Shown: positions 40,406-49,212 of the stretch, piece after piece
Layout: every line of letters starts with the position of its first letter
How positions within the stretch are numbered: the first letter of the stretch is position 1
Assembly (NCBI GenBank): GCA_035606945.1
Contig: DATNDR010000079.1
Coordinates: 62,001 to 126,000, forward strand
DNA from: GCA-003244245 sp035606945
GTDB taxonomy: Bacteria > Actinomycetota > Actinomycetes > Mycobacteriales > Pseudonocardiaceae
Direction of reading: 5' to 3'
Length of the DNA: 64,000 bases
Position numbers and translations under genes: made by a program
The notes under the pieces: model-generated
What the model was told of the DNA's origin: nothing
The model's database searches: none
Seen by the model: the letters and a program-made list of their open reading frames with translations, nothing else

Positions 40406-42214
40406 ATGCCCAAGGTCGCCGACTACGTCCTGCAACGCCTCACCGAGTGGGGTATCCATCGCATCTTCGGCTACCCCGGGGATGGCATCAATGGTTTCCT
40501 CGGCGCGCTGGATCGCGCCAAGGGTGATCCGGAGATCATCCAGCCGCGGCACGAGGAGATGGGCGCGTTCATGGCGACCGCCCACGCCAAGTTCACCGGG
40601 CAGATCGGCTGCTGCATGGCCACCTCCGGCGGTGGCGCGATCCACCTGCTCAACGGCCTGTATGACGCCAAGCTGGATCACCAGCCGGTGCTGGCCATCG
40701 TCGGGCAGCAGAAGCGGATCTCGCTGGGCGCCGCCTACCAGCAGGAGATCGACCCCGTCGTGCTGTTCACCGACGTGTCGGAGTTCGTGCAGACCTGCAT
40801 GCACCCGGCCCAGGCCCGCCAGCTCATCGACCGTGCCTGCAAGATCGCGCTGTTCCGGCGGGGGGTGGCCACCATCATCTTCCCGGAGGACGTGCAGGAA
40901 GAGGATGCGCAACCATCGCCACCCCGGATGCACGGCGCGGTGTACACCAGCGTCGGGTACCTCAAGCCGCGGGTGATCCCCCAGGAAGCCGAGATCCGCA
41001 AGGCCGCCGACATCCTCAACGAGGGCCAGAAAGTCGCCATGCTCATCGGGCAGGGCGCCGCGGAAGCCACCGACGAGGTGATCAAGGCCGCCGAACTGCT
41101 GGGTGCGGGCGTGGCCAAGACCCTGCTGGGCCGCGAGGTGCTGCCCGACGACCTGCCCTACGTGACCGGGCCGATCGGCCTGCTGGGCTCGACGGCCAGC
41201 TATGAGCTGATGATGGGCGCCGACACCCTGTTCATGGTCGGCACCAGCTTTCCCTACACCGAGTGGCTGCCCGAGGAGGGCCAGTGCAAGGCCGTCGAGA
41301 TCGACATCGACGGCGGGATGATCGGGGTGCGCTACCCCATCCAGGCCAGCCTGATCGGCGACTCGAAGGAGACCCTCCAAGCGCTGATCCCGATGCTCAA
41401 GCGCAAGGAGGACCGGTCCTGGCGGGAGAAGATCGAAGGCGAGGTCCGCGAGTGGTGGCAGGTGCTGGACGACCGGGCCCACGAGTCGGCCGACCCGGTC
41501 AACCCGGAGCTGGTCGCGCACGAGCTGTCGCCGCGGCTGCCCGACAACGTCATCCTCACCGCCGACTCCGGATCGGGCACCAACTGGTGGGCCCGGCACC
41601 TGAAGCTGCGCCGCGGCATGCAGGCGTCGCTGTCCGGCACGCTGGCCACGATGGGTCCCGGCACCCCGTACGCGATCAGTGCGAAGTTCTCCTACCCGCA
41701 CCGCCCGGTGATCGCCTTCGTCGGTGACGGCGCGTTCCAGATGAACGGGATGGCCGAGCTGATCACCGTCAAGCGGTACTGGGAACGGTGGCAGAACCGC
41801 ACGCTGGTGTTCTGCGTGTTCAACAACCAGGACCTCAACCAGGTCACCTGGGAGCAGCGCGCCGAAGCCGGCGACCCGAAGTACATGGGCACGCAGTGGC
41901 TCCCTGACGTGCCCTACGCCGAGTTCGCCAAGCTGCTCGGCCTCAAGGGCATCAAGGTCGACGACCCCAAGCAGCTGGGCGACGCGTGGGACGAGGCGCT
42001 GGCCGCGGACCGGCCGTGCGTGCTGGAAGTCGTCACCGACCCGGAGATCCCGCCGATCCCGCCGCACATCAAGTGGGAGCTGGGCAAGAAGGCCGCCATC
42101 TCGATGCTCAAGGGTGACCCGGAGGAGATCGGCGTCATCACCAAGGGCGTGAAGCAGAAGATGCACGAGTTCACCGAATCGATCAAGGAGAAGCTGCCTG
42201 GGAGCAACGACTGA
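40406..42214 (+). CDS. Thiamine diphosphate-requiring enzyme (pyruvate oxidase/acetolactate synthase-like)
   Basis: A 602-residue ThDP enzyme. The N-terminal domain has YPGDGINGFLGAL and the catalytic glutamate in RHEEMGAF. The C-terminal ThDP-binding domain has GDGAFQMNGMAEL and FNNQDLN, the GDG-NN motif around residue 439. Architecture and length are those of the PoxB/acetolactate synthase family; acyl acceptor and cofactors cannot be read off, though pairing with an FAD/Fe-S oxidase suggests an oxidative route from a 2-oxoacid. Its stop overlaps the ATG of the FAD gene. A divergent version of the pair lies at 49213-54156. Confidence 0.87.
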   Translation: MPKVADYVLQRLTEWGIHRIFGYPGDGINGFLGALDRAKGDPEIIQPRHEEMGAFMATAHAKFTGQIGCCMATSGGGAIHLLNGLYDAKLDHQPVLAIVGQQKRISLGAAYQQEIDPVVLFTDVSEFVQTCMHPAQARQLIDRACKIALFRRGVATIIFPEDVQEEDAQPSPPRMHGAVYTSVGYLKPRVIPQEAEIRKAADILNEGQKVAMLIGQGAAEATDEVIKAAELLGAGVAKTLLGREVLPDDLPYVTGPIGLLGSTASYELMMGADTLFMVGTSFPYTEWLPEEGQCKAVEIDIDGGMIGVRYPIQASLIGDSKETLQALIPMLKRKEDRSWREKIEGEVREWWQVLDDRAHESADPVNPELVAHELSPRLPDNVILTADSGSGTNWWARHLKLRRGMQASLSGTLATMGPGTPYAISAKFSYPHRPVIAFVGDGAFQMNGMAELITVKRYWERWQNRTLVFCVFNNQDLNQVTWEQRAEAGDPKYMGTQWLPDVPYAEFAKLLGLKGIKVDDPKQLGDAWDEALAADRPCVLEVVTDPEIPPIPPHIKWELGKKAAISMLKGDPEEIGVITKGVKQKMHEFTESIKEKLPGSND

Positions 42215-45200
42215 TGGCCGGCACGGACCTGCGCGACATCGACAAGGTCAACGCCAAGGGGTTGGAGCGCCACCTGCGCCGTCATCTGCGAGGTGAGGTG
42301 CGCTTCGACGCCGGGTCGCTGGCGATGTACGCCAACGACGCGTCCAACTTCCGGCAGGTCCCGATCGGGGTGGTGGTGCCCCGCACGCTCGACGACGTGG
42401 TCGAGACCGTGCGGGCGTGCTCCCGCTACCGGTCCCCGGTGCTGTCGCGCGGCGGGGGCACCAGCCTGTCCGGCGAGACCGTCAACAACGCCGTCGTCAT
42501 CGACTTCTCCAAGTACCTCACCGAGATCGGCGACATCGAGGTCACCGCCCGCCGGGTCACCGCGCAGACCGGAGTGATCAACGAGCAGCTCAACCGGGCC
42601 ACCGGCAAGCACGGGCTGGTCTTCGGGCCCGACCCGTCCTCGCACTCGCGGTGCACGATCGGCGGCAACATCGGCAACAACTCCTGCGGCATCCACTCGG
42701 TGCAGGCCAAGCACTATGGCCCGGGCCCCCGCACCTCGGACAACACCCACGCCTTGGAGATCGTCACCTACGACGGGGAACGGTTCTGGGTGGGGATCAA
42801 CGAGGAGGACCAGCTCGACGAGATCATCGCCGCCGGTGGCCGCAAGGGTCAGATCTACGCCCAGCTGCGGGACCTTCGTGATCGGTACATCGACGACATC
42901 CGGGACGGCTTCCCGTCGGTGGACGTGTTGCCCCGGCGGGTGTCCGGCTACAACCTCGACGAGCTGCTGCCGGAGAAGGGCTTCAACGTGGCCCGCGCCC
43001 TCGTCGGCACCGAGGGCACCTGCGCGGTGGCGTTGCAGGCAACCCTGCTGCTCACCCCGGCGCTGTTCGAGCGGACCACTGTGCTGGTGTCCTACCCCGA
43101 CATGCCCGAGGCGGCCGGCCACGTCACCGAGATCATGACATGGAAGCCGATCGGGCTGGAGGCGATCGACCACCTGCTGGTGCACGACCAGCAGCTCAAG
43201 TCGCTCAACGTGAAAGGCCTGCACGAACTGCCCCGCCGTGACGACACGCAGGCGTGGTTGATGGTGCAGTTCGGCGCCGACTCCAAGGACGAGTCGGTGC
43301 AGCGCGCCGAGGACTTCATGGAGTGGCTGCAGAAGGAGAAGGGCTACGACGCCGACCGGATGGTGATGTCGAAGAGCCTGCAGGAAGGCGGCAACAGCGA
43401 GGACCTGTGGGCGATCCGGGAAAGCGGGCTGGGGTCCACCGCGTTCCCGCCCGATGGCGGTGACCACTGGCCGGGCTGGGAGGACTCCGCGGTACCGCCG
43501 GACCGCGTCGGCGACTACCTGCGGGACCTGCAAAAGCTGTATGCCAAGCACGGGCTGCGCGGGGCGATGTACGGCCATCTCGGCGAGGGCTGCATCCACT
43601 CCCGGATCAGTTTCGACCTGCGCACCGCCGCCGGGTTGCGCACCTACCGTGCGTTTCTGGAGCAAGCCGGCGACCTGGTCGCCTCCTACGGCGGCACGAT
43701 GTCCGGTGAGCACGGCGACGGCCAGCAACGCGCCGAGCTGCTGGTCAAGCAGTACGGTCCGCGGCTGATAGCCGCGATGCGCGAGTTCAAGCTGATCTGG
43801 GACCCGGACTGGAAGATGAACCCGGGCAAGGTCATCGACGCCTACCGCTTCGACGAGAACCTCAAGCTCGGGGTTGACTACAACCCGTCCCGGCCGGCGG
43901 TGAAGTTCGCCTACCCGCAAGACGGTGGCGACTTCGCGCACGCCACACTGCGCTGCGTCGGGGTGGGCAAGTGCCGGGTGCCCGATGCCCAGCAGACCAT
44001 GTGCCCGAGCTTCCAGGTGACCCGGGAGGAGAAGCACTCCACCCGCGGGCGGGCCCGCCTGCTGTTCGAGATGCTGCGCGGTGAGGTGATCACCGACGGG
44101 TGGCAGTCCCGGGAGGTCGCCGACGCGCTGGATCTGTGCCTGGCCTGCAAGGGCTGCACCAGCGACTGCCCGGTGGACGTGGACATGCCGACCTACAAGT
44201 CGGAGTTCCTGCACCACCACTACCGGTCCTGGCGGCGCTGGCGGCCCCGGTATGCCTACGCGTTCGGGTTCATCGACCAGGCCTCGCGGCTGGCCTCAGC
44301 GATGCCTGAGCTGGTCAACGCGGTGACCCAGACGCCGGGCCTGTCCCGGGTGGCCAAGCTGGTCGCCGGAATCGACCGGCGCCGAGCTTTACCGTCCTTC
44401 GCGCCGTTGACGTTGCAGCAGTGGTTCGCCGCGCGGGGCGGCACGGTGAACCCGGACGGGCGCCGGGTGGTGCTGTTCCCGGACACGTTCAACAACCACC
44501 TGCACACCGACGTCGGGGTGGCCTGCGTGGAGGCCATCGAGGCGGCCGGCTGGCAGGTCGTGATGCCGTCCGGGCACGTCTGCTGCGGGCGGCCGCTATA
44601 CGACTACGGGTTCCTGGACACCGCCGAACGCTACCTGCACCATGTACTGTCCGTGCTGCGCTCGGAGATTCGGGCTGGGACGCCGATAGTCGGGATGGAG
44701 CCCAGCTGCCTGGCCGTGTTCAAAGACGAGCTGGGCAAGCTGTTACCGCACGACGACGACGCCCAGCGGCTGGCCCGCAACGCCTACCACTTCGCGGAGT
44801 TCTTCACCACCTTCGACATCACACCGCCGTCGTTGGCTGGGGAAGCGCTGCTGTGGGGGCACTGCCACCACCGCGCCACCGGCGGGATCGACCCGGAGCG
44901 CAAGCTGCTGGAGCAGATGGGCGTCTCGGTCAACCCGCTGACCGGTGGCTGCTGCGGGCTGGCCGGATCGTGGGGGTTCGAGAAGGGCAAATACGACATC
45001 TCGCTGGACTGCGGGGAGCAGGCGCTGCTGCCCGCGGTGCGCTCCGCCGACCCGGCGACGCTCGTCGTGGCCAACGGGTTCTCCTGCAAGACACAGATCG
45101 AGCAGGCGGGCACCGGCCGGCGCGCACTGCATGTCGCTCAAGTGATGAAACTCGCCCGCGAGCACGCCAGTAACGTCAGGGGTGACCTCAGCGACCCACC

Positions 45201-45330
45201 CGAGCAGGCCGTCGACGGCCAACGCCCACCAGCCGGCACGGCCCGCAAGGCGGCCCGCATCGGCATTCCGGCAGCCGCCGCTGCCGGCCTCACCGCCGCC
45301 CTGGTCACCCGCTGGCTCACCCGCCGGTAA
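42214..45330 (+). CDS. FAD-linked oxidase fused to Fe-S/CCG domains (D-2-hydroxyacid dehydrogenase-like)
   Basis: A 1038-residue fusion. An FAD-binding type 4 domain (about 25-290; RGGGTSLSGETVNNAVVI) and FAD-oxidase C-terminal domain come first. Then a ferredoxin-like cluster region CLACKGCTSDCPVDV near 641 and two CCG cysteine-rich domains (VCCGRPLYDYG near 789; GGCCGLAGSWG near 911) follow. This is the GlcD/GlpC-type D-lactate or D-2-hydroxyglutarate dehydrogenase design in one chain, passing electrons to the respiratory chain. The last about 25 residues (IPAAAAAGLTAALV) may anchor it. It overlaps the preceding ThDP gene by one base. Confidence 0.9.
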   Translation: MAGTDLRDIDKVNAKGLERHLRRHLRGEVRFDAGSLAMYANDASNFRQVPIGVVVPRTLDDVVETVRACSRYRSPVLSRGGGTSLSGETVNNAVVIDFSKYLTEIGDIEVTARRVTAQTGVINEQLNRATGKHGLVFGPDPSSHSRCTIGGNIGNNSCGIHSVQAKHYGPGPRTSDNTHALEIVTYDGERFWVGINEEDQLDEIIAAGGRKGQIYAQLRDLRDRYIDDIRDGFPSVDVLPRRVSGYNLDELLPEKGFNVARALVGTEGTCAVALQATLLLTPALFERTTVLVSYPDMPEAAGHVTEIMTWKPIGLEAIDHLLVHDQQLKSLNVKGLHELPRRDDTQAWLMVQFGADSKDESVQRAEDFMEWLQKEKGYDADRMVMSKSLQEGGNSEDLWAIRESGLGSTAFPPDGGDHWPGWEDSAVPPDRVGDYLRDLQKLYAKHGLRGAMYGHLGEGCIHSRISFDLRTAAGLRTYRAFLEQAGDLVASYGGTMSGEHGDGQQRAELLVKQYGPRLIAAMREFKLIWDPDWKMNPGKVIDAYRFDENLKLGVDYNPSRPAVKFAYPQDGGDFAHATLRCVGVGKCRVPDAQQTMCPSFQVTREEKHSTRGRARLLFEMLRGEVITDGWQSREVADALDLCLACKGCTSDCPVDVDMPTYKSEFLHHHYRSWRRWRPRYAYAFGFIDQASRLASAMPELVNAVTQTPGLSRVAKLVAGIDRRRALPSFAPLTLQQWFAARGGTVNPDGRRVVLFPDTFNNHLHTDVGVACVEAIEAAGWQVVMPSGHVCCGRPLYDYGFLDTAERYLHHVLSVLRSEIRAGTPIVGMEPSCLAVFKDELGKLLPHDDDAQRLARNAYHFAEFFTTFDITPPSLAGEALLWGHCHHRATGGIDPERKLLEQMGVSVNPLTGGCCGLAGSWGFEKGKYDISLDCGEQALLPAVRSADPATLVVANGFSCKTQIEQAGTGRRALHVAQVMKLAREHASNVRGDLSDPPEQAVDGQRPPAGTARKAARIGIPAAAAAGLTAALVTRWLTRR

Positions 45331-45348
45331 CCGACCGCACCGAAACTC

Positions 45349-45410
45349 GCAGTCTGGATGCAGACTGCTGTTTCCGAGCCCGCTGAAACAGCAGTCTGCA
45401 TCCAGACTGC
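45349..45410. repeat. 62-bp palindromic element, family A
   Basis: Two inverted 20-bp units around a 22-nt spacer whose ends TGTTTC/GAAACA are also complementary, so the whole 62 bp can fold as one long hairpin. It sits between the convergent FAD oxidase and DMT transporter genes, where it could act as a bidirectional terminator. Confidence 0.9.
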
Positions 45411-45450
45411 GAAAGAGCAGGCACGGGTACCGAGCGCGCGGGAAGGGTGA

Positions 45451-46365
45451 TCACAGGGGGGCTTTCTCGGCGGCCTGGCGATCCTGGCGTTCTCGGCGTT
45501 GCTGGCGGCGCACCACCGGGGAAGTGTCCAGCATCACGATGCCGACCAGCAGCGCCACGATGCCCACGGCGGCACCGATCAGCCCAACCACAGTGGTCCG
45601 GATGTGCTCGCCGAATAGCCCGACTCCCAGCCCGATCGACACCATCGGCAGCACCGCGTCCATCACCGGCATGCTCGCCGCCAGCGGGCCTGCCTGGTAG
45701 GCGTTCTGTACCAGGAACAGCCCGGTGAAGCTGGCGACGATCAGCGCGTAGGGCTGCCAGGTCAGAAACGTATGCCCGATGCTCTGTCGCAACTCAGCGA
45801 TCGTGGTGGCGTACAGCGCCGACTGCAGAGCCATCACCGTCGCTCCACTCAGCGCGAACAGGCTGGCCCGGGCCGGTCCGGAGATCGACTTGCCGATGAT
45901 CACCCCGCCCACCGCGATCGCGGCCACCGTGACAAGCGCCCAGAGCCAGGATGAGAACGGCTGAATGGGGTGCCCGCGGTGGGGATCCGCGGCGACGATG
46001 CCGACGACGAGCCCGGCGGTCACGGTGAACAGTCCGCCCCACTCCCGCCACCCCAGCTTGGCTTGATGCCGGCGCGCCGAAATCGGGATCGCGAACAGGA
46101 GTTCGGAGACCACCAGCGGCTGCACCAGCGACAACGGGCCGGTTGCCAGCGCCACCGCCTGGAACACGTAAGACGCCACCGCGGCACCCATCCCGGCCAG
46201 CCACATCCGGTTGCGGATCAGGTCGGCGATGAGCCGCAGGGAGAACTGCTTGTCCGAGGACTCCTTGCTGGCGGCCCCCTGCTGCAGCAGGCCGGTCACC
46301 GCCAGGCACATACCGGCCACCAGCGCGGCACCGGCGGAGATCAACGTATTTCCCAGCGAGGACAC
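45451..46365 (-). CDS. DMT (EamA-like) family transporter
   Basis: A 304-residue inner-membrane protein with nine to ten hydrophobic helices in two repeated halves, typical of drug/metabolite transporters and close to actinobacterial DMT proteins found in pairs. Helices include VASYVFQAVALATGPLSLVQ, a frequent signature of the half-repeat. It ends with a basic tail RRQQRRERQDRQAAEK. GTG 46365 has GAGGGGT upstream and lies 5 nt after the next transporter gene. The substrate is unknown. Confidence 0.85.
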   Translation of the reverse strand: MSSLGNTLISAGAALVAGMCLAVTGLLQQGAASKESSDKQFSLRLIADLIRNRMWLAGMGAAVASYVFQAVALATGPLSLVQPLVVSELLFAIPISARRHQAKLGWREWGGLFTVTAGLVVGIVAADPHRGHPIQPFSSWLWALVTVAAIAVGGVIIGKSISGPARASLFALSGATVMALQSALYATTIAELRQSIGHTFLTWQPYALIVASFTGLFLVQNAYQAGPLAASMPVMDAVLPMVSIGLGVGLFGEHIRTTVVGLIGAAVGIVALLVGIVMLDTSPVVRRQQRRERQDRQAAEKAPL

Positions 46366-46370
46366 CGCGG

Positions 46371-47639
46371 TTACCCCTCAGTCCCCGAACTCCACGCCAG
46401 CCCACCGGCACTGGCCAGCGCACTCGCCCGGGCCCGCAACCGCTGCGCACGCTCGTCGATGGCCCGTTCCCGGTCCCGCAATGCCCGCGCGGACGCGGCG
46501 CCCTCGCGGCGCTGCTCAGCGGGCAACGCCCGCAGTCGCCGCTCCTCGGCAGTGCGATGCCGGCGGATATCGTCTTGCAGCTCGCACAGCCGCTCGATGC
46601 CATCGTCGATCCGGCGCAACTCCCGGCGCAGCCGTACGCTGCCGCCGGATCGACGACTGCCCCGAGCAGACCGCTGTGCCGCCCGATCAGCCCGGCGCAG
46701 TTCCCGAGCCAGCTGCTGCTCGACCTGCCAGGCCAACCCGACGTCCTGTTGCCGGACCAGCCGATCAAGCTGGCCGGTGACCAGCGGCGACGTCGTCAGC
46801 AGGCAGATACCGCCGATCATCACAAGCAGGCTCACCGTGGTAGCGGTGATGACCACTGTGCCCAGCGCCAGGGTGCCGCCGAGGAGGAACACCCCCAGGG
46901 CGACTCCGATGATCAGCTCGGTAGTCACCACCGCGGGGTAGGAGGCAGGCAGCGGCGCGGCCTCGAACGCACTCTGCAGCAGCAGCATGCCGACCAACGC
47001 GGTGATGGCGCATGCGTAGCCTTCCCACGTCAGCAGCAGCTCGACGGGACCGCGGTCGGACAGCACGTGCATCGAGCGTTGGGTCAGCGACGCCTGCAAC
47101 GCGAACAGAATGCCGGAAGCGGTACCCAACAGCACTGCCTTGCGAGCCGGGTCAGCCCTCCTCGCGATGGCGGTCAGCACCACCACAACCGCGACGACAC
47201 CACCACCCCCCAGTACCCAGTGCAGATCCGGCGCCACACCTGAACCCTTGTTCGGTTGGGCCGCGTAGATGAAACCAACCAGCCCCGCGGTGATCGCCAC
47301 CGATCCCAGCAGGTCCCGCGCCGGCACTCGATGCTGCCCCCACGCTGCGGCCAGCACCAACGCGAACAGCAGCCGCACCACGAACACGGCCTCCACCAGT
47401 GCCAGGCTGCTGTGGCTCAGCGCGACGGCGAACAGCACGTTGCCCGCCGTCGAGGCGGCCACCCCGACCAGCCACTGCGGGCGGCGCACCAGCCACACCA
47501 GCAGCCGTGGCGACAGGTTGTGCTCCGGCGGCGCATGTGCTGCCGAGCGCTGCTGGATCACCTCACCGATCGCCACGAACAGGGCTGCGACCAGGGTCAG
47601 CGGGTAAACCAACAGCTTGCCCACCTCCCCATCCGTCAA
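46371..47639 (-). CDS. DMT family transporter with charged C-terminal coiled coil
   Basis: A 422-residue paralogue of the neighbouring transporter. About ten helices (first LLVYPLTLVAALFVAIGEVI) occupy residues 8-290. The extra about 120 C-terminal residues are rich in Arg, Glu and Leu (LRRELRRIDDGIERLCELQD) and should form a cytoplasmic coiled coil, unusual for the family. The two genes probably form a heterodimeric transporter. The apparent start is TTG 47639; a GTG fifteen nt later is possible. Confidence 0.82.
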   Translation of the reverse strand: MTDGEVGKLLVYPLTLVAALFVAIGEVIQQRSAAHAPPEHNLSPRLLVWLVRRPQWLVGVAASTAGNVLFAVALSHSSLALVEAVFVVRLLFALVLAAAWGQHRVPARDLLGSVAITAGLVGFIYAAQPNKGSGVAPDLHWVLGGGGVVAVVVVLTAIARRADPARKAVLLGTASGILFALQASLTQRSMHVLSDRGPVELLLTWEGYACAITALVGMLLLQSAFEAAPLPASYPAVVTTELIIGVALGVFLLGGTLALGTVVITATTVSLLVMIGGICLLTTSPLVTGQLDRLVRQQDVGLAWQVEQQLARELRRADRAAQRSARGSRRSGGSVRLRRELRRIDDGIERLCELQDDIRRHRTAEERRLRALPAEQRREGAASARALRDRERAIDERAQRLRARASALASAGGLAWSSGTEG

Positions 47640-47784
47640 GACCCTGGTCCGTCGCTGTCCCTAACCTTCCCACGCCGGTCTCGGTCTACATCGCACCCGG
47701 CAGCCTTGCTGCCATGTCGGCGTTTCGGTGCCGGAATCCAGGGCATCCCGAGCACGGCACGGCTGGGGATGTGGGGGTTGCGGC

Positions 47785-48912
47785 GTGGAGACGGGTAACG
47801 GTGCGGCACGGATATTGATCGTCACCGCGGCGATGGGAGGCGGGCACCTGGAGGTGAGCCGCGAAGTCGCGCGACGGCTGGACGCCCGCGGGTACCACGT
47901 CGAGATCGTGGACCTGACCGAGTTCATGCCCGCACCCGCCGGGCGCTGGCTGCGCGCGGTGTACCCGTGGCTGGTCAACCGGGCGCCCAAGCTTTACGAC
48001 CTGGTATACCGGCATTTCTTCCTGGCCCAGCAGGCTGCCGGCGGGCGGGTGGGGATTCCGGTTCGGCTGGCGCTTCCCGGGCTGCGCCGCCACGTTGCCC
48101 AGTTCCGGCCCGACGTGGCCGTGTCGACCTACCATCTCGCCGCGCTCGCGTTGGCCCGATTGCGTGCCCACGACGAGCTCGCCTGCCCGGCGGTGACGTT
48201 CATCACCACGTTCTCGGTCCACGAACTGTGGCTGCATCCCAGCACCGACGCCTACCTGTGCATCTCCGACGACGCCGCGCAGCAGCTACGCCGCCGTGGC
48301 GTCGACGCCCCGGTGCAGGTATGCGGCCCGGTGGTCCGGGCCGGGTTCAATGACCACGCCGCGGCCCGGCGCGCCACCGTGCGCCGGGAGCTCGGGATTC
48401 CCGACAACCGGCGAGCGGCGTTGGTCGTCGGTGGGTCACTGGGCCTTGGGACTGTCCGGCAGGCCGTGTCCGCGATCGCGCGCTGGCCCGGCTGGGTCCC
48501 GGTGGTGGTGTGCGGCCGCAATGAAGCGCTGCGCGGCGAGCTCGCGACCATCCCGGGCACCGTGGCGCTCGGCTGGGTGTCCGATATGGCCGGATTGATG
48601 GCCGCGGCCGACGTGCTGGTCGAAAACGCCGGCGGGCTCACTTCCAAGGAGGCGCTGCGGGTGGGGCTGCCGGTGGTGACCTTCCGGCCGATCACCGGGC
48701 ACGGTCGGCACGATGCCGGCGCGCTCGCTGCGCTGGGGTTGACCGACCTGGTCGACGACGAGTCGGGGCTGCGGGACGTGGTGGTCCGGCTCACCGAGGA
48801 CTCGTCGCTGCGCGGTCAGCGCATCCGGCGTGGACAGGCATTGTTCGTCGGCGACGCGGCTGATGCGGTGGCCAGCCTCATGCCCCGGGACCCGGTGCGG
48901 CCATCAAGCTGA
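47785..48912 (+). CDS. MGDG synthase/MurG-like glycosyltransferase
   Basis: A 375-residue GT-B glycosyltransferase of the monogalactosyldiacylglycerol synthase type. The N-terminal half starts RILIVTAAMGGGHLEVSREV, the acceptor-side motif, and contains ISDDAAQQLRRRGVD. The C-terminal GT28 half has VVGGSLGLGTVRQAV and the donor-binding VENAGGLTSKEALRVGLPVV. It would glycosylate a membrane lipid such as diacylglycerol. GTG 47785 follows GGGGATGTGGGGG. It stands alone, divergent from the transporter pair. Confidence 0.85.
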   Translation: METGNGAARILIVTAAMGGGHLEVSREVARRLDARGYHVEIVDLTEFMPAPAGRWLRAVYPWLVNRAPKLYDLVYRHFFLAQQAAGGRVGIPVRLALPGLRRHVAQFRPDVAVSTYHLAALALARLRAHDELACPAVTFITTFSVHELWLHPSTDAYLCISDDAAQQLRRRGVDAPVQVCGPVVRAGFNDHAAARRATVRRELGIPDNRRAALVVGGSLGLGTVRQAVSAIARWPGWVPVVVCGRNEALRGELATIPGTVALGWVSDMAGLMAAADVLVENAGGLTSKEALRVGLPVVTFRPITGHGRHDAGALAALGLTDLVDDESGLRDVVVRLTEDSSLRGQRIRRGQALFVGDAADAVASLMPRDPVRPSS

Positions 48913-49037
48913 TTCGCCCCTTTCATCCGCCGGTTCGTGACCTATCACACAGTGATGTCAGCTAACGCACCAGGTTTAGTGCGGCATGCCAGTGGAAAGC
49001 CAGCGATCGGTTGTACACCCTATAAGTGGAGGCGCAT

Positions 49038-49142
49038 ATGCAACCGTGGATCTGGATCGTTCTCGGCCTCACCTCGGGAGGCATTGTGGTGGGGGCGCTC
49101 ATCATCTTGATGGCGATAACGGTCAGCCGCAGCTCTTCGTGA
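49038..49142 (+). CDS. 34-residue membrane peptide
   Basis: A short frame, MQPWIWIVLGLTSGGIVVGA followed by a further hydrophobic stretch and a polar Arg/Ser end, giving one membrane helix. GGAGGCGC lies 3 nt before the ATG and a strong terminator hairpin follows, which supports a real gene. Function is unknown. The rest of this 300-bp gap (48913-49212) is the hairpin and AT-richer leader. Confidence 0.5.
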   Translation: MQPWIWIVLGLTSGGIVVGALIILMAITVSRSSS

Positions 49143-49174
49143 CGGCCGCTTGTCACCAACCCGTTTGTCCCTGC

Positions 49175-49207
49175 GTGTCGCCGAGTTCGTATCGAACTCG
49201 GCGACAC
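49175..49207. terminator. Perfect 15-bp bidirectional hairpin
   Basis: Arms GTGTCGCCGAGTTCG and its exact complement surround a 3-nt loop (TAT). It sits between the convergent 34-residue gene and the second ThDP enzyme gene, ending 6 nt before the latter's stop, so it can terminate both strands. Confidence 0.8.
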
Positions 49208-49212
49208 ACTGT